A stretch of DNA of 64,000 bases from Burkholderia cenocepacia (GCF_014211915.1 NZ_CP060039.1:2542001-2606000); one strand, 5' to 3'. Counted from the first letter of the stretch, positions 21,420-31,747 are shown. The notes: generated by a model from the sequence alone, not told the origin. Numbers and translations are program-made.

Positions 21420-21611
21420 TCAGGTCGCGAGCAGCAGCAGCACAAGCCCGAGCACCATCACGATCAGCCCGCCGATCCGGATATGATGCGGCGGCCGCTC
21501 GGCTATTCTACGAAACGTGTCGCGCCAGGCGACGGGAAACACGAAGGGGAACGCCCCCTCGATGATCAGCATCAGCGCTACTGCGAGCAACAACGAGCCA
21601 GCCAGGTCCAT
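21420..21611 (-). CDS. DUF2065 family small membrane protein
   Basis: 63 aa with two hydrophobic helices ([18 protein letters not shown] and [18 protein letters not shown]) joined by a basic loop ([16 protein letters not shown]). This layout and its place directly after hflC match the DUF2065 (YjeT-like) family, whose role is unknown. It may be an accessory factor of the HflKC complex, a guess from position only. Confidence 0.8.
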   Translation of the reverse strand: MDLAGSLLLAVALMLIIEGAFPFVFPVAWRDTFRRIAERPPHHIRIGGLIVMVLGLVLLLLAT

Positions 21612-21647
21612 GCGAGCGACGGCGCCGCTCGACGCGGCGCCCCAAGG

Positions 21648-22547
21648 TCAATGTTTGCGGGGAGCAGGCGCCGCCGGTGCGGCACCGCCCGTCGGGCTGC
21701 GCATGAAGCGGAAGAACTCGCTGTCGGGATCGACGACGATGATGTCGTTGCGCTTGAACGTATTCCGGTAGGCCTGCAGGCTCGCGTAGAACTGATAGAA
21801 CTGCGGATCGCGGCCGAACGCATCGGCGGCGATCGTCGCGGCCTTCGCATCGCCCTCGCCCTTGATCGTCTGCGCGGACTTGTATGCGTTCGCGAGCACG
21901 GCCTGCTGCTCGCGTTCGGCGTCGGCCTTGATCTGCTCGACGTCGGCCGCACCTTGCGCACGCACCTGGGCCGCCTGGTCGCGCAACGCGCCGATCATCC
22001 GTTGATAGACGGCGTCCGTCTGCGCGGCCGGCAGGTCGACACGCGTCAGCTGGACGTCGACGACGTCGACGCCGAAACCGGACGCTTGCGCCTTCGCCGC
22101 ATCGCGCGCCGCATCGGCGATCGCACGCTGACCGCCGAGGGCATCGTCGAGCGCGCGCTTGCCGAATGCGTCGCCGAGCGCGCTCTTCAGCGCGCCCGAC
22201 AGTCGTTCGACCGCCGCGGCCGGATCGCCGCCCGTCGCCGTGAAATATTTCATCGGATCGCTGATCCGGTACTTCACCGCATACGCGACGAGCAGGTCAT
22301 GCTTGTCTTCGGTTGCCAGCTGCAGCGGATCGGCCGACTCGAGCGACTGCAGGCGCGTGTCGATCAGCGTGGCCGTCTGCAGCGGCGGCGGCAGCTTGAA
22401 GTGGACGCCGGGGCCCGCGAGTTCCGGCTGCGTACCGTCGCGCCCCGACAGCACGGCCGCATGGCGCGGATCGACGGTCAGGACCGTCGACGATGCCGCG
22501 AAGGCAACGATCACGATTGCGACGACGAGCGCAATGATTCGGTTCAT
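21648..22547 (-). CDS. hflC: HflC, SPFH-family regulator of FtsH
   Basis: 299 aa. One N-terminal membrane anchor (IIALVVAIVIVAFAASSTVLTV) and a large periplasmic SPFH/band-7 domain. A coiled-coil Ala/Gln/Glu region (AQVRAQGAADVEQIKADAEREQQ) comes next. HflK and HflC form a cage around the FtsH protease in the inner membrane. GGGAG lies before the start; the gene is 15 bases after hflK. Confidence 0.94.
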   Translation of the reverse strand: MNRIIALVVAIVIVAFAASSTVLTVDPRHAAVLSGRDGTQPELAGPGVHFKLPPPLQTATLIDTRLQSLESADPLQLATEDKHDLLVAYAVKYRISDPMKYFTATGGDPAAAVERLSGALKSALGDAFGKRALDDALGGQRAIADAARDAAKAQASGFGVDVVDVQLTRVDLPAAQTDAVYQRMIGALRDQAAQVRAQGAADVEQIKADAEREQQAVLANAYKSAQTIKGEGDAKAATIAADAFGRDPQFYQFYASLQAYRNTFKRNDIIVVDPDSEFFRFMRSPTGGAAPAAPAPRKH

Positions 22548-22562
22548 GTTCTGCGCTCCCTG

Positions 22563-23909
22563 TTACTTCGTATCGTCTTCACGCGACCGGCTGCGAAACG
22601 CGTCGCGCGATCGCAGCACGTCGACACCCGACGCGGTGGCGGCCGGTGCGGCGCTCGCCGGCGCGGCAGCGGCTGCCGAGGGCGCCGTTGCGGCCGGTGC
22701 GGACGCCGCATCGGGCACGGATGCGCCGGTCGACGCCGCGGCGTTTTGCCGCCCCTGCTCGACGAGCTTGTCGAGCGGCAGATACACGACGCTGTTGCCG
22801 CCCTTGTTGCCGACGAACACCTTCGTCGCGTTCGAATAGATTTCCTGCATCGTCTCGAGGTACATCCGCTCGCGGATAACCGCCGGCGCCTTCGAGTACT
22901 GCGCGTAGACCTGCTTGAAACGGTCCGCGTCGCCTTCGGCTTCGGTGACCACGCGATCGGCATACGCCTTCGCTTCGTCGATGAGCTTCGCCGCATCGCC
23001 CTGCGCCTTCGGCAGCAGGTCGCTTGCATACGCCTGCGCGGCGCGCTTCGCGGCCTCGCGCTCGTCCCGCGCCTTCGCGACTTCGGCGTACGCGGCCTGG
23101 GTCTGCTCGGGCGCCGCGACGCTCTGCATCGTGACGGCCGTCACCTCGAGCCCCGACTGGTAGCGGTCGAGGTCGCGCTGGATCGCGGTGGAAAGCTGCT
23201 CGCGCAGCGCATCGCGATCCTGGTTCAGCATGTCGGCCGCGCTACGCGTGCCGACGATCGCGCGCACCGCGGCCTGCGCGGCCTGCGACACGCTGCGCTC
23301 GGGATCGACGCTGCGGAACAGGTAATCGGTGGCGGAACGAATCCGGTACTGGACGATGAAGCGCACGTCGACGATGTCGGCATCGCGCGTCAGCATCGCG
23401 GCTTCCTTCACGTTTGCAAGGCGCACGACGTTGTTGCGGCCGATCTCGATCGAGCGCACCTGCGACGTGTCGACGATCTCGTGCGACGCGAACGGATACG
23501 GCGCGCGCCAATGCACGCCCTGGCCGACCGTGCCCGACAGCTTGCCGAGCTGCAGCTCGACGCCCGTCTGGCCTTCCTGCACGACGAACAGCCCGCTGCC
23601 CGCATACACCGCGACCAGTACGCCGATCACGATGCCGACGCCGACCCGTGCGGCCCGGCCGTTGTCGGGACGGAAGCCGTTGCCGCCCTTGCCGCCGAAC
23701 AGGCCGCTCAGGCGCCGGTTGAAGTTGCGCCACATCTCGTCGAGATCGGGCGGACCATCGCCGTCGCCGCCTTGCGGACGCTTCGATTCGTTCGCGCGCG
23801 GGCGGGACCCGTCCTTGCCATTGCCTTCGCCGCGTCCCCAGCGGGGATCGTTGATCGACAGCAAGGCGCGCATCCGCCGCCAGGTACTCCGCTCGTTGTA
23901 TTCGTTCAC
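22563..23909 (-). CDS. hflK: HflK, SPFH-family regulator of FtsH
   Basis: 448 aa. A Gly/Pro-rich cytoplasmic N-terminus (NDPRWGRGEGNG) is followed by one membrane segment (VGVGIVIGVLVAVYAGSGLFVV). Then come the SPFH domain (VQEGQTGVELQLGKL, GVHWRAPYPF), a coiled coil, and an Ala/Pro-rich low-complexity tail. It pairs with HflC around FtsH. The start is GTG at 23909 with no clear Shine-Dalgarno. A tandem repeat of TCTGGTGAAC covers this start (see findings). Confidence 0.93.
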   Translation of the reverse strand: MNEYNERSTWRRMRALLSINDPRWGRGEGNGKDGSRPRANESKRPQGGDGDGPPDLDEMWRNFNRRLSGLFGGKGGNGFRPDNGRAARVGVGIVIGVLVAVYAGSGLFVVQEGQTGVELQLGKLSGTVGQGVHWRAPYPFASHEIVDTSQVRSIEIGRNNVVRLANVKEAAMLTRDADIVDVRFIVQYRIRSATDYLFRSVDPERSVSQAAQAAVRAIVGTRSAADMLNQDRDALREQLSTAIQRDLDRYQSGLEVTAVTMQSVAAPEQTQAAYAEVAKARDEREAAKRAAQAYASDLLPKAQGDAAKLIDEAKAYADRVVTEAEGDADRFKQVYAQYSKAPAVIRERMYLETMQEIYSNATKVFVGNKGGNSVVYLPLDKLVEQGRQNAAASTGASVPDAASAPAATAPSAAAAAPASAAPAATASGVDVLRSRDAFRSRSREDDTK

Positions 23910-23956
23910 CAGAGTTTGTTCACCAGATTGGACGCCGGCGAACCGGCCGGGACCGG

Positions 23957-25144
23957 TTAGCGCCCGTGTTCGGAAATCGTGTGGTCTTCGTGTGGTTCAG
24001 CGGACGTGCCATCGAGCGCGTCGGGTAACGTCGCGCTGGAAAGGTGTTCCGCGGAGGCGATTTCGGCGATGGCGGCACGCAACGTATCAAGACCCTGACC
24101 GGTGCGTGCGCTCAAAAAGACGCGCGAAATATTACCATACTCGTCCCGCTCGACCGCGTCGCCGCGGGCCGCCAGCTCGGGCACGGCGTCGATCTTGTTG
24201 AACACCAGCACCTGTCGGATCGTGTCCGCGCCGATCTCGTGCAGCACGCCGTTGACCTGCTCGATCTGCTCGAGCCTGACCGCGCTCGACGCATCAACTA
24301 CATGCAGCAACAGATCCGCATGGATCGTTTCCTCGAGGGTCGCGCGGAACGCCGCGACGAGCTGGTGAGGCAGCTCGCGGATGAACCCGACCGTGTCGGA
24401 CACCACGATCTGACCGACCTCGTCGCCGAGATACACGCGCCGCGACGTCGTATCGAGCGTGGCGAACAGCTGGTCGGCCGCGTATGCCTGCGCTTTCGTC
24501 AGCGCATTGAACAACGTCGACTTGCCCGCGTTCGTATAGCCGACGAGCGACACCGACATCGTGCCGCTGCGCGCGCGCTGCCGGCGCTGCGTGCTGTGCT
24601 GGCGGCGCAGCCGATCGAGCCGCGACTTCAGCATCTTGATGCGTTCGCCGATCAGCCGGCGGTCGGTTTCGAGCTGGGTTTCGCCGGGGCCGCGCAGGCC
24701 GATACCGCCCTTTTGCCGCTCGAGGTGGGTCCACGCGCGAATGAGCCGGGTCGACAGGTATTGAAGCTGCGCGAGCTCCACCTGCAGCTTGCCTTCGTGG
24801 CTGCGGGCACGCTGCGCGAAAATGTCAAGGATGAGGCTCGTGCGATCGACCACGCGCCTGTTAAGTGCCTGCTCCAGATTGCGTTGCTGGGCGGGCGCCA
24901 ACGCGTGGTTGAAGATGACGATTTCGACGTTGTGCGCGTCGCAGGCAAGCCGCAATTCTTCGGCTTTGCCGCTGCCGATGAACATCTTGGCATCGGGACT
25001 GGCGCGACGACCGCTGAGGGTGACGGCGGGACGGGCCCCCGCGCTGGAGGCGAGAAGACTGAGTTCTTCGAGACTGGCCTCGAAATCGGTCTTGCCGAAA
25101 TCGATGCCGACGAGCGCTGCGTTGATCAAATTATCGGGTGTCAA
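23957..25144 (-). CDS. hflX: HflX, ribosome-associated GTPase
   Basis: 395 aa. The N-terminal HflX domain (VEIVIFNHALAPAQQRNLE) and its GGIGLRGPGETQLETDRR helix precede the G domain (G1 GYTNAGKSTLFNAL, G3 DTVGFIREL, G4 NKID). HflX splits stalled or heat-damaged 70S ribosomes. The only upstream start is TTG at 25144 without a good ribosome site; a second TTG (LINAALVG) at 25129 is an alternative. It is 57 bases after hfq, the usual hfq-hflX-hflK-hflC order. Confidence 0.92.
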   Translation of the reverse strand: MTPDNLINAALVGIDFGKTDFEASLEELSLLASSAGARPAVTLSGRRASPDAKMFIGSGKAEELRLACDAHNVEIVIFNHALAPAQQRNLEQALNRRVVDRTSLILDIFAQRARSHEGKLQVELAQLQYLSTRLIRAWTHLERQKGGIGLRGPGETQLETDRRLIGERIKMLKSRLDRLRRQHSTQRRQRARSGTMSVSLVGYTNAGKSTLFNALTKAQAYAADQLFATLDTTSRRVYLGDEVGQIVVSDTVGFIRELPHQLVAAFRATLEETIHADLLLHVVDASSAVRLEQIEQVNGVLHEIGADTIRQVLVFNKIDAVPELAARGDAVERDEYGNISRVFLSARTGQGLDTLRAAIAEIASAEHLSSATLPDALDGTSAEPHEDHTISEHGR

Positions 25145-25201
25145 GATAAGGCGGCTGGCATCGGTCGCTCGCGGCGACCGGATGCCGGCCGCTGCGATAA
25201 G

Positions 25202-25441
25202 TTAGGACGAGGCTTCCGCGTCCGGGTGGAAATTCACCGGGCGCGCCGGCACGACCGTCGAGATGGCGTGCTTGTAAACCATCTGGGTCACCGTATTACG
25301 GAGCAACACGACGTACTGGTCGAACGATTCAATGTTCCCTTGAAGCTTGATGCCGTTGACGAGGTAGATCGAAACGGGAACGTGCTCTTTGCGCAGTGCG
25401 TTCAAAAACGGGTCTTGTAACAATTGCCCTTTGTTGCTCAT
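25202..25441 (-). CDS. hfq: Hfq, RNA chaperone
   Basis: 79 aa Sm-like protein, forms a hexamer that pairs small RNAs with mRNAs. Seen: Sm1 ([21 protein letters not shown]) with the conserved Q8 and D9 region ([11 protein letters not shown]), and Sm2 ([12 protein letters not shown]). The start ATG at 25441 has GGAG upstream; the in-frame ATG at 25453 is before that site. A structured leader precedes the gene (25442-25521). Confidence 0.97.
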
Positions 25442-25521
25442 GGCGTACTCCATCTTTTTTTGCAGGTTGATCTGGATTGGCGACGAAGAAAAAGAGATCC
25501 GGCGCCAATCGCTACACTATA
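25442..25521 (-). promoter_or_regulatory. hfq promoter and stem-loop leader
   Basis: TATAGT on the minus strand (25516-25521) is a good -10 box, though its -35 is poor. The predicted start, near 25509, is at the foot of an inverted repeat: CGCCAATC (25503-25510, plus strand) pairs with GATTGGCG (25475-25482). In RNA the 20-base loop contains a U-rich run, and an A-rich run with seven consecutive A precedes the GGAG. U-rich and A-rich segments are the known classes of Hfq contact, so self-control of hfq translation is plausible. Confidence 0.5.
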
Positions 25522-25582
25522 GCTGATTTTGCCTGCCCCGCCCGGCCACTGGCCATGGGGCCGATGCCTTGCGGGGCGTGCG

Positions 25583-26920
25583 TCAGCCCTTGTCCGCGTA
25601 CGGGTTGTTCGACGAACGGAACTCTATGCGCAATGGAGTCCCGGTCAGCGAGAAAGTTTCGCGGAATCGGTTTTCGAGGTAACGCTTGTACGTTTCCGTC
25701 ACCGCGTCGAGCGCGTTGCCGTGGATCACGATGATCGGCGGATTCTGGCCGCCCTGGTGCGCATAGCGCAGCTTCGGACGCACCGGGCCGCGACGGCGCG
25801 GCTGCTGGAACTCGACGGCCTCGATCAGCGCGCGCGTGAGCTTCGGCGTCGGCAGCTTCGCCATCGCGGCCGCGTACGCGTCGTCGACCGAGCGCATCAG
25901 CGCGCCGATGCCCGTCTTCTTCGCGGCCGAAATGAAGTGCGATTTCGCGAAGTCGAGGAATTTCAGCTTGCGGGTCAAATCCGCTTTCGCGCGGTCGCGC
26001 GCGTGGTCGTCGAGACCGTCCCATTTGTTGACGCCGATCACGAGCGCGCGGCCCTGCTCGACGACGAAGCCGGCGATGTGTGCGTCCTGGTCGGAAATGT
26101 CCTGCTGCGCATCCAGCAGAAGAATGACGACGTTCGCGTCGGAGATCGACTGCAGCGTCTTCACGACCGAGAACTTCTCGATCGCCTCGAACACCTTGCC
26201 GCGGCGGCGCAGGCCGGCCGTGTCGATCAGCGTGTATTTCTTGCCGTTGCGTTCGAAGTCGACGTAGATCGAATCGCGCGTCGTGCCCGGCATGTCGAAC
26301 GCGATCACGCGGTCTTCGCCGATCAGCGCGTTGACGAGCGTCGACTTGCCGACGTTCGGCCGGCCGACGATCGCGATCTTGATGCCGCGCGACGGATCGT
26401 CCTCGTCCGCTTCCTCGGGCTGGCCCGCGTACGCGACTTCGAGCGCCTCGTTGATCATGTCGGTCACGCCGTCGCCGTGCGCGGCCGAGATCGCGCGCGG
26501 ATCGCCGAGCCCGAGCTCGTAGAAGTCCGTCGCGACCGCCGTGTACTTCATCCCCTCGGCCTTGTTGACGACCAGGAAGATCGGCCGGCCGGTCTTGCGC
26601 AGGTAGTCGGCGATCGACTTGTCCTGCGGCGCGAGCCCGTTACGGCCGTCGACGATGAACACGACGACGTCGGCTTCCTCGACGGCCTGCCGCGTCTGGC
26701 GCGCCATTTCGTGCAGGATGCCGTCCTTCGCGACGGGTTCGAAGCCGCCCGTATCGACGACCAGGTAAGGCCGTTCGCCGACGCGCCCTTCGCCGTAATG
26801 GCGATCGCGCGTCAGGCCGGGCAAGTCGGCGACCAGCGCATCGCGCGAGCGCGTGAGCCGGTTGAACAGCGTGGATTTCCCCACATTGGGGCGCCCAACG
26901 AGGGCAATGACCGGTTTCAT
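25583..26920 (-). CDS. der: Der (EngA), double-GTPase ribosome assembly factor
   Basis: 445 aa. Two tandem G domains each with GRPNVGKS (near residues 8-15 and about 185-192), DTGGF and DTAGL switch motifs and NKAEG/NKWDG base-recognition motifs. A C-terminal KH-like domain ([15 protein letters not shown]) follows. Der is needed for 50S subunit maturation. It follows bamB on the same strand. Confidence 0.96.
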   Translation of the reverse strand: MKPVIALVGRPNVGKSTLFNRLTRSRDALVADLPGLTRDRHYGEGRVGERPYLVVDTGGFEPVAKDGILHEMARQTRQAVEEADVVVFIVDGRNGLAPQDKSIADYLRKTGRPIFLVVNKAEGMKYTAVATDFYELGLGDPRAISAAHGDGVTDMINEALEVAYAGQPEEADEDDPSRGIKIAIVGRPNVGKSTLVNALIGEDRVIAFDMPGTTRDSIYVDFERNGKKYTLIDTAGLRRRGKVFEAIEKFSVVKTLQSISDANVVILLLDAQQDISDQDAHIAGFVVEQGRALVIGVNKWDGLDDHARDRAKADLTRKLKFLDFAKSHFISAAKKTGIGALMRSVDDAYAAAMAKLPTPKLTRALIEAVEFQQPRRRGPVRPKLRYAHQGGQNPPIIVIHGNALDAVTETYKRYLENRFRETFSLTGTPLRIEFRSSNNPYADKG

Positions 26921-26941
26921 CTGTGTTTTCTACGGTGAAGC

Positions 26942-26966
26942 GCAGCAGCGGGAGGCCCGCTGCTGC
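26942..26966 (-). repeat. Inverted repeat in the bamB-der gap
   Basis: GCAGCAGCGGG (26942-26952) pairs perfectly with CCCGCTGCTGC (26956-26966) around AGG. There is no T run on the minus strand. It sits about 20 bases before the der start, so it may affect der expression rather than end bamB transcription. The rest of the 247-base gap shows nothing clear. Confidence 0.55.
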
Positions 26967-27167
26967 GGGCGGCTGCGCTGAATGAAAATATCACGAATTC
27001 GCGCCGCGCCGGATGCGCGCGCCGGGCACGCGTTGCGCGCCGTCGTCTTTCGTCTCGAACTGCCTTTCAAATACCGAGCGGCCGGGAACGCCGGCCGCCT
27101 TCAAGTCGCGCGGCCGCGGCGCGCGGGACCTGCCCGCCGCGCCACGGCCGCACCTGTTTGCTGCGCG

Positions 27168-28313
27168 TCAGCGCGGACGGAACCCGTACAGGCCGCCGTC
27201 CTTCGTCTGCACGACGAGCGTGTTGCCCGCGAGGACCGGCGCCGCCGTGATCGCGCTGCCGTCGGTCTTCATCCGCGCGATGAAGCTGCCGTCCTCGCGC
27301 GACAGGAAGTGAACGAAACCCTTGTAATCGCCCATCACGACCGCATGCCCGAGCAGGTACGGCACGCCGACGTCACGGCTCTTCAGCTTGTCGTTGCGCC
27401 AGAGCTGATTGCCCGTGGCCGCATCGTACGCGGTGACGACCGACCAGTCGTCGCCGCCGGCGACCACCGAATCGTCCTGCGCAAGGCCGCTGCGGCTCGA
27501 GAACGGCTTTTCCCACAGCGGCCGGCCCGAGTTTGCATCGAAGCAGCCGAGCTGCCCCTGGAACGTCACCGCGCAGGCTTCCGCGCCCACGAGCGTCGGC
27601 GGTCCGCTGACGTCGTTGATGCGCTCGACTTCGGTCACGCCCTTCGGGAACGACACCGGGGTTTGCCAGAACGGCTCGCCCGTCTGCAGGTTGATGGCCA
27701 CCAGACCGCCGCCCGGGAAGCCCGCGAGCACGGCCGCGTCGCCCGCGAACGTCATGCCCGCCGACACGCGCAGGTTCAGCGGCACCGCGCGGTTGCGGTA
27801 GTTCCACTTCTGCTCGCCCGTCTGCGCGTTGAACGCGATCACCTGGCCGTCGATCGTGCGGACGATCACGAGGCCGTTGCCGACGAGCGGCGGCGAGAAG
27901 ATCTCGCCTTGCACGCTGGTCTTCCACAGTTGCTTGCCGTCCGGGCCCAGCACGAACACGCCGCCCTTCAACGCACCGACCGCGGTCAGGTTGCCGTCGC
28001 TGCCGACACCGGCCGACAGATCCGAACCGACCTTCGAGCGCCACAGCGTCTGGCCCGTCTTCGCGTCGATCTTCTCGACCGCACCGTTTTCGCCCGCCGC
28101 ATAGACCGCGTCGCCCACGGCCACCGGCGAGAACAGGTAGCGTCCGCCCTTGCCGACGCTCGCCTTCCAGACCTGTTGCACGTCCATGACGGGCTTGAAC
28201 TCGGTGAGCGGCGTCGGCACGCGGCGCGCGTCCTTCGACGACGAGCAAGCCGTCAAAGCGAGGACAGCCGCCGCGCAGGCAACGGGCACAGCGTAACGTT
28301 TCAGCAAATTCAT
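27168..28313 (-). CDS. bamB: BamB (YfgL), outer-membrane assembly lipoprotein
   Basis: 381 aa. A lipoprotein signal ends at LALTAC (Cys23). The rest is a PQQ-like eight-bladed beta-propeller, with repeated blades of the form GxVxAxNAxTGxxxW (VEKIDAKTGQTLWRSKVG; VIAFNAQTGEQKWNYRN; LVAINLQTGEPFWQ). BamB supports BamA in folding outer-membrane barrels. It is placed between yfgM and der, the conserved order. Confidence 0.95.
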   Translation of the reverse strand: MNLLKRYAVPVACAAAVLALTACSSSKDARRVPTPLTEFKPVMDVQQVWKASVGKGGRYLFSPVAVGDAVYAAGENGAVEKIDAKTGQTLWRSKVGSDLSAGVGSDGNLTAVGALKGGVFVLGPDGKQLWKTSVQGEIFSPPLVGNGLVIVRTIDGQVIAFNAQTGEQKWNYRNRAVPLNLRVSAGMTFAGDAAVLAGFPGGGLVAINLQTGEPFWQTPVSFPKGVTEVERINDVSGPPTLVGAEACAVTFQGQLGCFDANSGRPLWEKPFSSRSGLAQDDSVVAGGDDWSVVTAYDAATGNQLWRNDKLKSRDVGVPYLLGHAVVMGDYKGFVHFLSREDGSFIARMKTDGSAITAAPVLAGNTLVVQTKDGGLYGFRPR

Positions 28314-28354
28314 CGGTTAGCGAAGCAGAGTTAAGAGGTTGAGGGGACCGGAAT

Positions 28355-28984
28355 TCAGCCGCCGAGCGCGTCCAGCTTGAACTGCACGAGCTGGCGCGCG
28401 GACTGGTCGTCCTTCGACAGGCCGTCGAGCGCGAGCTTGTAAGCCGCGCGCGCGTCGTCGGTCTTGCCTTGCGCGGCAAGCAGATCGCCGCGACGGTCGG
28501 CCACGAGGCCCTTGAATGCATCGACCGGCGTACCCGACAGCAGCGCGAGGCCCGCATCGTACGCCTTCTCGTCGAGCAGCAGCGACGCGAGACGCAGCTT
28601 CGCGATCTGCTTGTACTCGTCGTCCTTGGCGTGATCGACGGCCCATTGCAGCTGAGCCTTCGCGCCTGCCGCGTCGCCGGCCGCATACAGCGTCTTCGCG
28701 GCCGCGAGCGCCGTCATCTGCGCATACGGCGTGCTGCCGAACTTGTCTTCCATGTCGGCAGCCGCGCGGGCCATCGTTGCCTTGTCGTTCGCGGCGGCAG
28801 CCTTCTGGACCTGCTCGTACAGCCCGGACGCCTCGGCGGCCTGACGGCGCTGCCAGTAGTTCCAGCCGTTGAAACCGGCCGCGACGACGAGCGCCGCGAG
28901 CACGATCCACGTGGTGAGGTTGCCCCAGCGGGCCCACCACGCCTTGAGACTTTCAATCGATTCTTGTTCGTCGTGATAACTCAT
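28355..28984 (-). CDS. YfgM-like membrane-anchored TPR protein
   Basis: 209 aa. A short cytoplasmic N-terminus (YHDEQESIESLKAWWARWG) is the YfgM signature, followed by one membrane helix (NLTTWIVLAALVVAAGFNGW) and periplasmic tetratricopeptide-like helices. YfgM is an ancillary subunit near the SecYEG translocon that works with periplasmic chaperones. Its place between hisS and bamB is conserved. Confidence 0.9.
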   Translation of the reverse strand: MSYHDEQESIESLKAWWARWGNLTTWIVLAALVVAAGFNGWNYWQRRQAAEASGLYEQVQKAAAANDKATMARAAADMEDKFGSTPYAQMTALAAAKTLYAAGDAAGAKAQLQWAVDHAKDDEYKQIAKLRLASLLLDEKAYDAGLALLSGTPVDAFKGLVADRRGDLLAAQGKTDDARAAYKLALDGLSKDDQSARQLVQFKLDALGG

Positions 28985-29039
28985 CGGCGAGCGATTCCTT
29001 CCTGTTCAGGCTTTTCTTGTCGAGCGGATGCCAGCGCGA

Positions 29040-30380
29040 TCAGTCGTCGCCGTCTTCGGCGGATGCAACCATCGCATTGATTAGGAATTCGGTCAAGCTT
29101 TCGACCGGTACGGTCTGCTGAACGTTCTTTTCCCCTTCCGCACCCGCGCCGCGCAACGCTTTCACGCCCACCGTGCCGTTCGCGACCTCTTCTTCGCCGA
29201 AGATCACCGCGAACGCGGCGCCGCTCGCATCGGCCCGCTTCATCTGCGACTTGAAGCTCGCCGGCGCGCCGTCGGCGCTGCAGTGGAAGATCACGTCGAG
29301 GCCCGTGTCGCGCAGACGCTCGGCCGCGATGAACGCCTGTTCGCGCGCGGTGTCGCCCTGGTGCACGACGTACACGTCGACGCCTTCCTGCTCGGGCGCG
29401 AGATCCTCTTCCTTCAGCAGCTCGAGGATGCGCTCGATGCCCATCGCCCAGCCGCACGCGGCGGTCGGCTTGCCGCCGAGCTGCTCGATCAGCGGATCGT
29501 AGCGGCCGCCGGCCGCGACCGTGCCCTGCGCGCCGAGCTTGTCGGTCACCCACTCGAACACGGTCAGGTTGTAGTAATCGAGGCCACGCACGAGACGCGG
29601 GTTGATCTTGAACGGAATGTTGTTCGCGAGCAGCAGGCGCTGCAGCCCTTCGAAATGCGCGCGCGATTCGTCGCCGAGGAAATCGATCAGCTTCGGTGCG
29701 TTTTGCGCGATGTCCTGGAGCGCCGGGTTCTTCGTGTCGAGCACGCGCAGCGGGTTCGTATACAGGCGGCGCTTCGCGTCCTCGTCGAGCACGTCGGCAA
29801 ACTGCTCGAGGTACTTGATCAGCTCGACGCGGTGCGCGGCGCGCTCTTCGGCGAGACCGAGCGAGTTGATCTCGAGCTTGATGCCGGTCAGGCCGAGGTC
29901 GTCCCACAGGCGCTGGCACATCATGATGATCTCGGCATCCGCATCGGGACCCGCGAAGCCGAGCGCCTCGACGCCGACCTGGTGGAACTGGCGATAGCGG
30001 CCGCGCTGCGGACGCTCGTGACGGAACATCGGGCCGATGTACCACAGGCGCTTCGGGCCGTCGTACAGCATGTTGTGCTCGATCGACGCACGCACGACGG
30101 CCGCGGTGTTTTCCGGGCGCATCGTCAGGTTCTCGCCGTTCAGCGCGTCGGTGAAGCTGTACATCTCCTTCTCGACGATGTCCGTGACCTCGCCGATGCC
30201 GCGCGTGAAGAGCTGCGTATGTTCGACGATCGGCGTGCGGATGTTCTGGTAGCCGTACGCGCGCAGCAGCGATTTCACGGTAGCTTCGAAGAATTCCCAC
30301 AGGCCGGCATCCTGCGGAAGGATGTCGTTCATGCCTTTGACGCCGGTGAGCTTCTCGATCTTGCGTTTCTGTTCAGTCAT
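29040..30380 (-). CDS. hisS: HisS, histidyl-tRNA synthetase
   Basis: 446 aa class II synthetase. The start [11 protein letters not shown] at 30380 gives normal family length; the frame continues upstream into ispG but without family similarity. Seen: [10 protein letters not shown], motif 2 region ([21 protein letters not shown]), the histidine motifs LVRGLDYYN and [15 protein letters not shown], and a C-terminal anticodon-binding domain. It is 20 bases after ispG. Confidence 0.96.
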   Translation of the reverse strand: MTEQKRKIEKLTGVKGMNDILPQDAGLWEFFEATVKSLLRAYGYQNIRTPIVEHTQLFTRGIGEVTDIVEKEMYSFTDALNGENLTMRPENTAAVVRASIEHNMLYDGPKRLWYIGPMFRHERPQRGRYRQFHQVGVEALGFAGPDADAEIIMMCQRLWDDLGLTGIKLEINSLGLAEERAAHRVELIKYLEQFADVLDEDAKRRLYTNPLRVLDTKNPALQDIAQNAPKLIDFLGDESRAHFEGLQRLLLANNIPFKINPRLVRGLDYYNLTVFEWVTDKLGAQGTVAAGGRYDPLIEQLGGKPTAACGWAMGIERILELLKEEDLAPEQEGVDVYVVHQGDTAREQAFIAAERLRDTGLDVIFHCSADGAPASFKSQMKRADASGAAFAVIFGEEEVANGTVGVKALRGAGAEGEKNVQQTVPVESLTEFLINAMVASAEDGDD

Positions 30381-30400
30381 CGTTCGTGTGTGTGGACGAA

Positions 30401-31705
30401 TTAGTTCAGGGCCTCGGTGCGGCCGTAATTGCGTGCGACGTAGTCGCTGACGATCTGCTGGAATTCCTCGGCGATCCGCTCGCCGCGCAGCGTCTTGACC
30501 TTCTCGCCGTCGATGAAGACGGGCGCGGCCGGGTTCTCGCCCGAACCCGGCAGGCTGATGCCGATGTTCGCGTGCTTCGATTCGCCCGGGCCATTGACGA
30601 TGCAGCCCATCACCGCGACGTTCATCTTCTCGACGCCCGGATATTCCTTGCGCCAGACCGGCATCTGCTCGCGCAGGTAGGTCTGGATCTGCATCGCGAG
30701 TTCCTGGAACAGCGTGCTCGTCGTGCGGCCGCAGCCCGGGCACGCGATCACCATCGGCGCGAACGAGCGCAGGCCCATCGTCTGCAGGATTTCCTGGCCG
30801 ACGATCACCTCGCCGGTGCGCGACGCGCCCGGCTCCGGCGTCAGCGAGATGCGGATCGTGTCGCCGATCCCTTCCTGCAGCAACACGCCGAGCGCGGCCG
30901 TCGACGCGACGATCCCCTTCGAACCCATGCCGGCCTCGGTCAGCCCGAGGTGCAGCGCGAAGCCGCAGCGGCGGCCGAGTTCGCGGTACACGGCGATCAG
31001 GTCCTGCACGCCGCTGACCTTGCACGACAGCACGATGCGGTCACGGCCGAGGCCGAGCTCGACCGCGCGTTCGGCCGAGCCGATCGCCGACTGGATCAGC
31101 GCCTCGTACATCACGCTCTGCGCGTCCCACGGCTGCGCGCGCGCACCGTTCTCGTCCATCATGCGTGCGAGCAGGTCCTGGTCGAGGCTGCCCCAGTTCA
31201 CGCCGATCCGCACCGGCTTGTCGTACTTCGCGGCGGCCTCGATCATCTGCGCGAACTGCGTGTCGCGCTTCGCACCCTGACCGACGTTACCGGGGTTGAT
31301 CCGGTACTTCGACAGCGACTCGGCGCAGCCCGGATAGTCGCGCAGCAGCAGGTGGCCGTTGTAGTGGAAATCGCCGACGAGCGGCACGGTCACGCCCATC
31401 CGGTCGAGCTGCTCGCGAATCGCCGGCACGGCGGCCGCGGCTTCGGGCGTATTGACCGTGATGCGCACCAGCTCGGAGCCCGCATTCGCGAGTTCCTTGA
31501 TCTGGATCGCCGTGCCGATCGCATCGGCTGTGTCGGTATTCGTCATCGACTGCACGCGCACCGGCGCGTCGCCGCCGATCGTCACGAGTTGCCCGCCCCA
31601 GCGGACATCCACCGCATGCGATACGCGGCGCGGCTGATGCCCGCCGAACACCGGCTCGGTTGAACAAATCTGACTGCTGCGTGGGGATTGAGCTTCGGAT
31701 TGCAT
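30401..31705 (-). CDS. ispG: IspG (GcpE), HMBPP synthase
   Basis: 434 aa. It converts MEcPP to HMBPP in the MEP isoprenoid pathway using a 4Fe-4S cluster. Cluster cysteines are visible in IACPGCGR and [11 protein letters not shown]. The N-terminal TIM barrel ([13 protein letters not shown]) and the long insert typical of betaproteobacterial GcpE are present. The start at 31705 has GGA upstream; ATG at 31717 is a weaker choice. Confidence 0.95.
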   Translation of the reverse strand: MQSEAQSPRSSQICSTEPVFGGHQPRRVSHAVDVRWGGQLVTIGGDAPVRVQSMTNTDTADAIGTAIQIKELANAGSELVRITVNTPEAAAAVPAIREQLDRMGVTVPLVGDFHYNGHLLLRDYPGCAESLSKYRINPGNVGQGAKRDTQFAQMIEAAAKYDKPVRIGVNWGSLDQDLLARMMDENGARAQPWDAQSVMYEALIQSAIGSAERAVELGLGRDRIVLSCKVSGVQDLIAVYRELGRRCGFALHLGLTEAGMGSKGIVASTAALGVLLQEGIGDTIRISLTPEPGASRTGEVIVGQEILQTMGLRSFAPMVIACPGCGRTTSTLFQELAMQIQTYLREQMPVWRKEYPGVEKMNVAVMGCIVNGPGESKHANIGISLPGSGENPAAPVFIDGEKVKTLRGERIAEEFQQIVSDYVARNYGRTEALN

Positions 31706-31726
31706 CGATAGATCCATTTACGCGGA

Positions 31727-31747
31727 ATGCGCCGCAATGCGGCGCAT
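31727..31747. repeat. Hairpin in the ispG leader
   Basis: ATGCGCCGC (31727-31735) pairs perfectly with GCGGCGCAT (31739-31747) around AAT, some 20 bases before the ispG start. Together with the next structure it makes the rodZ-ispG junction unusually rich in stems. Confidence 0.5.
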
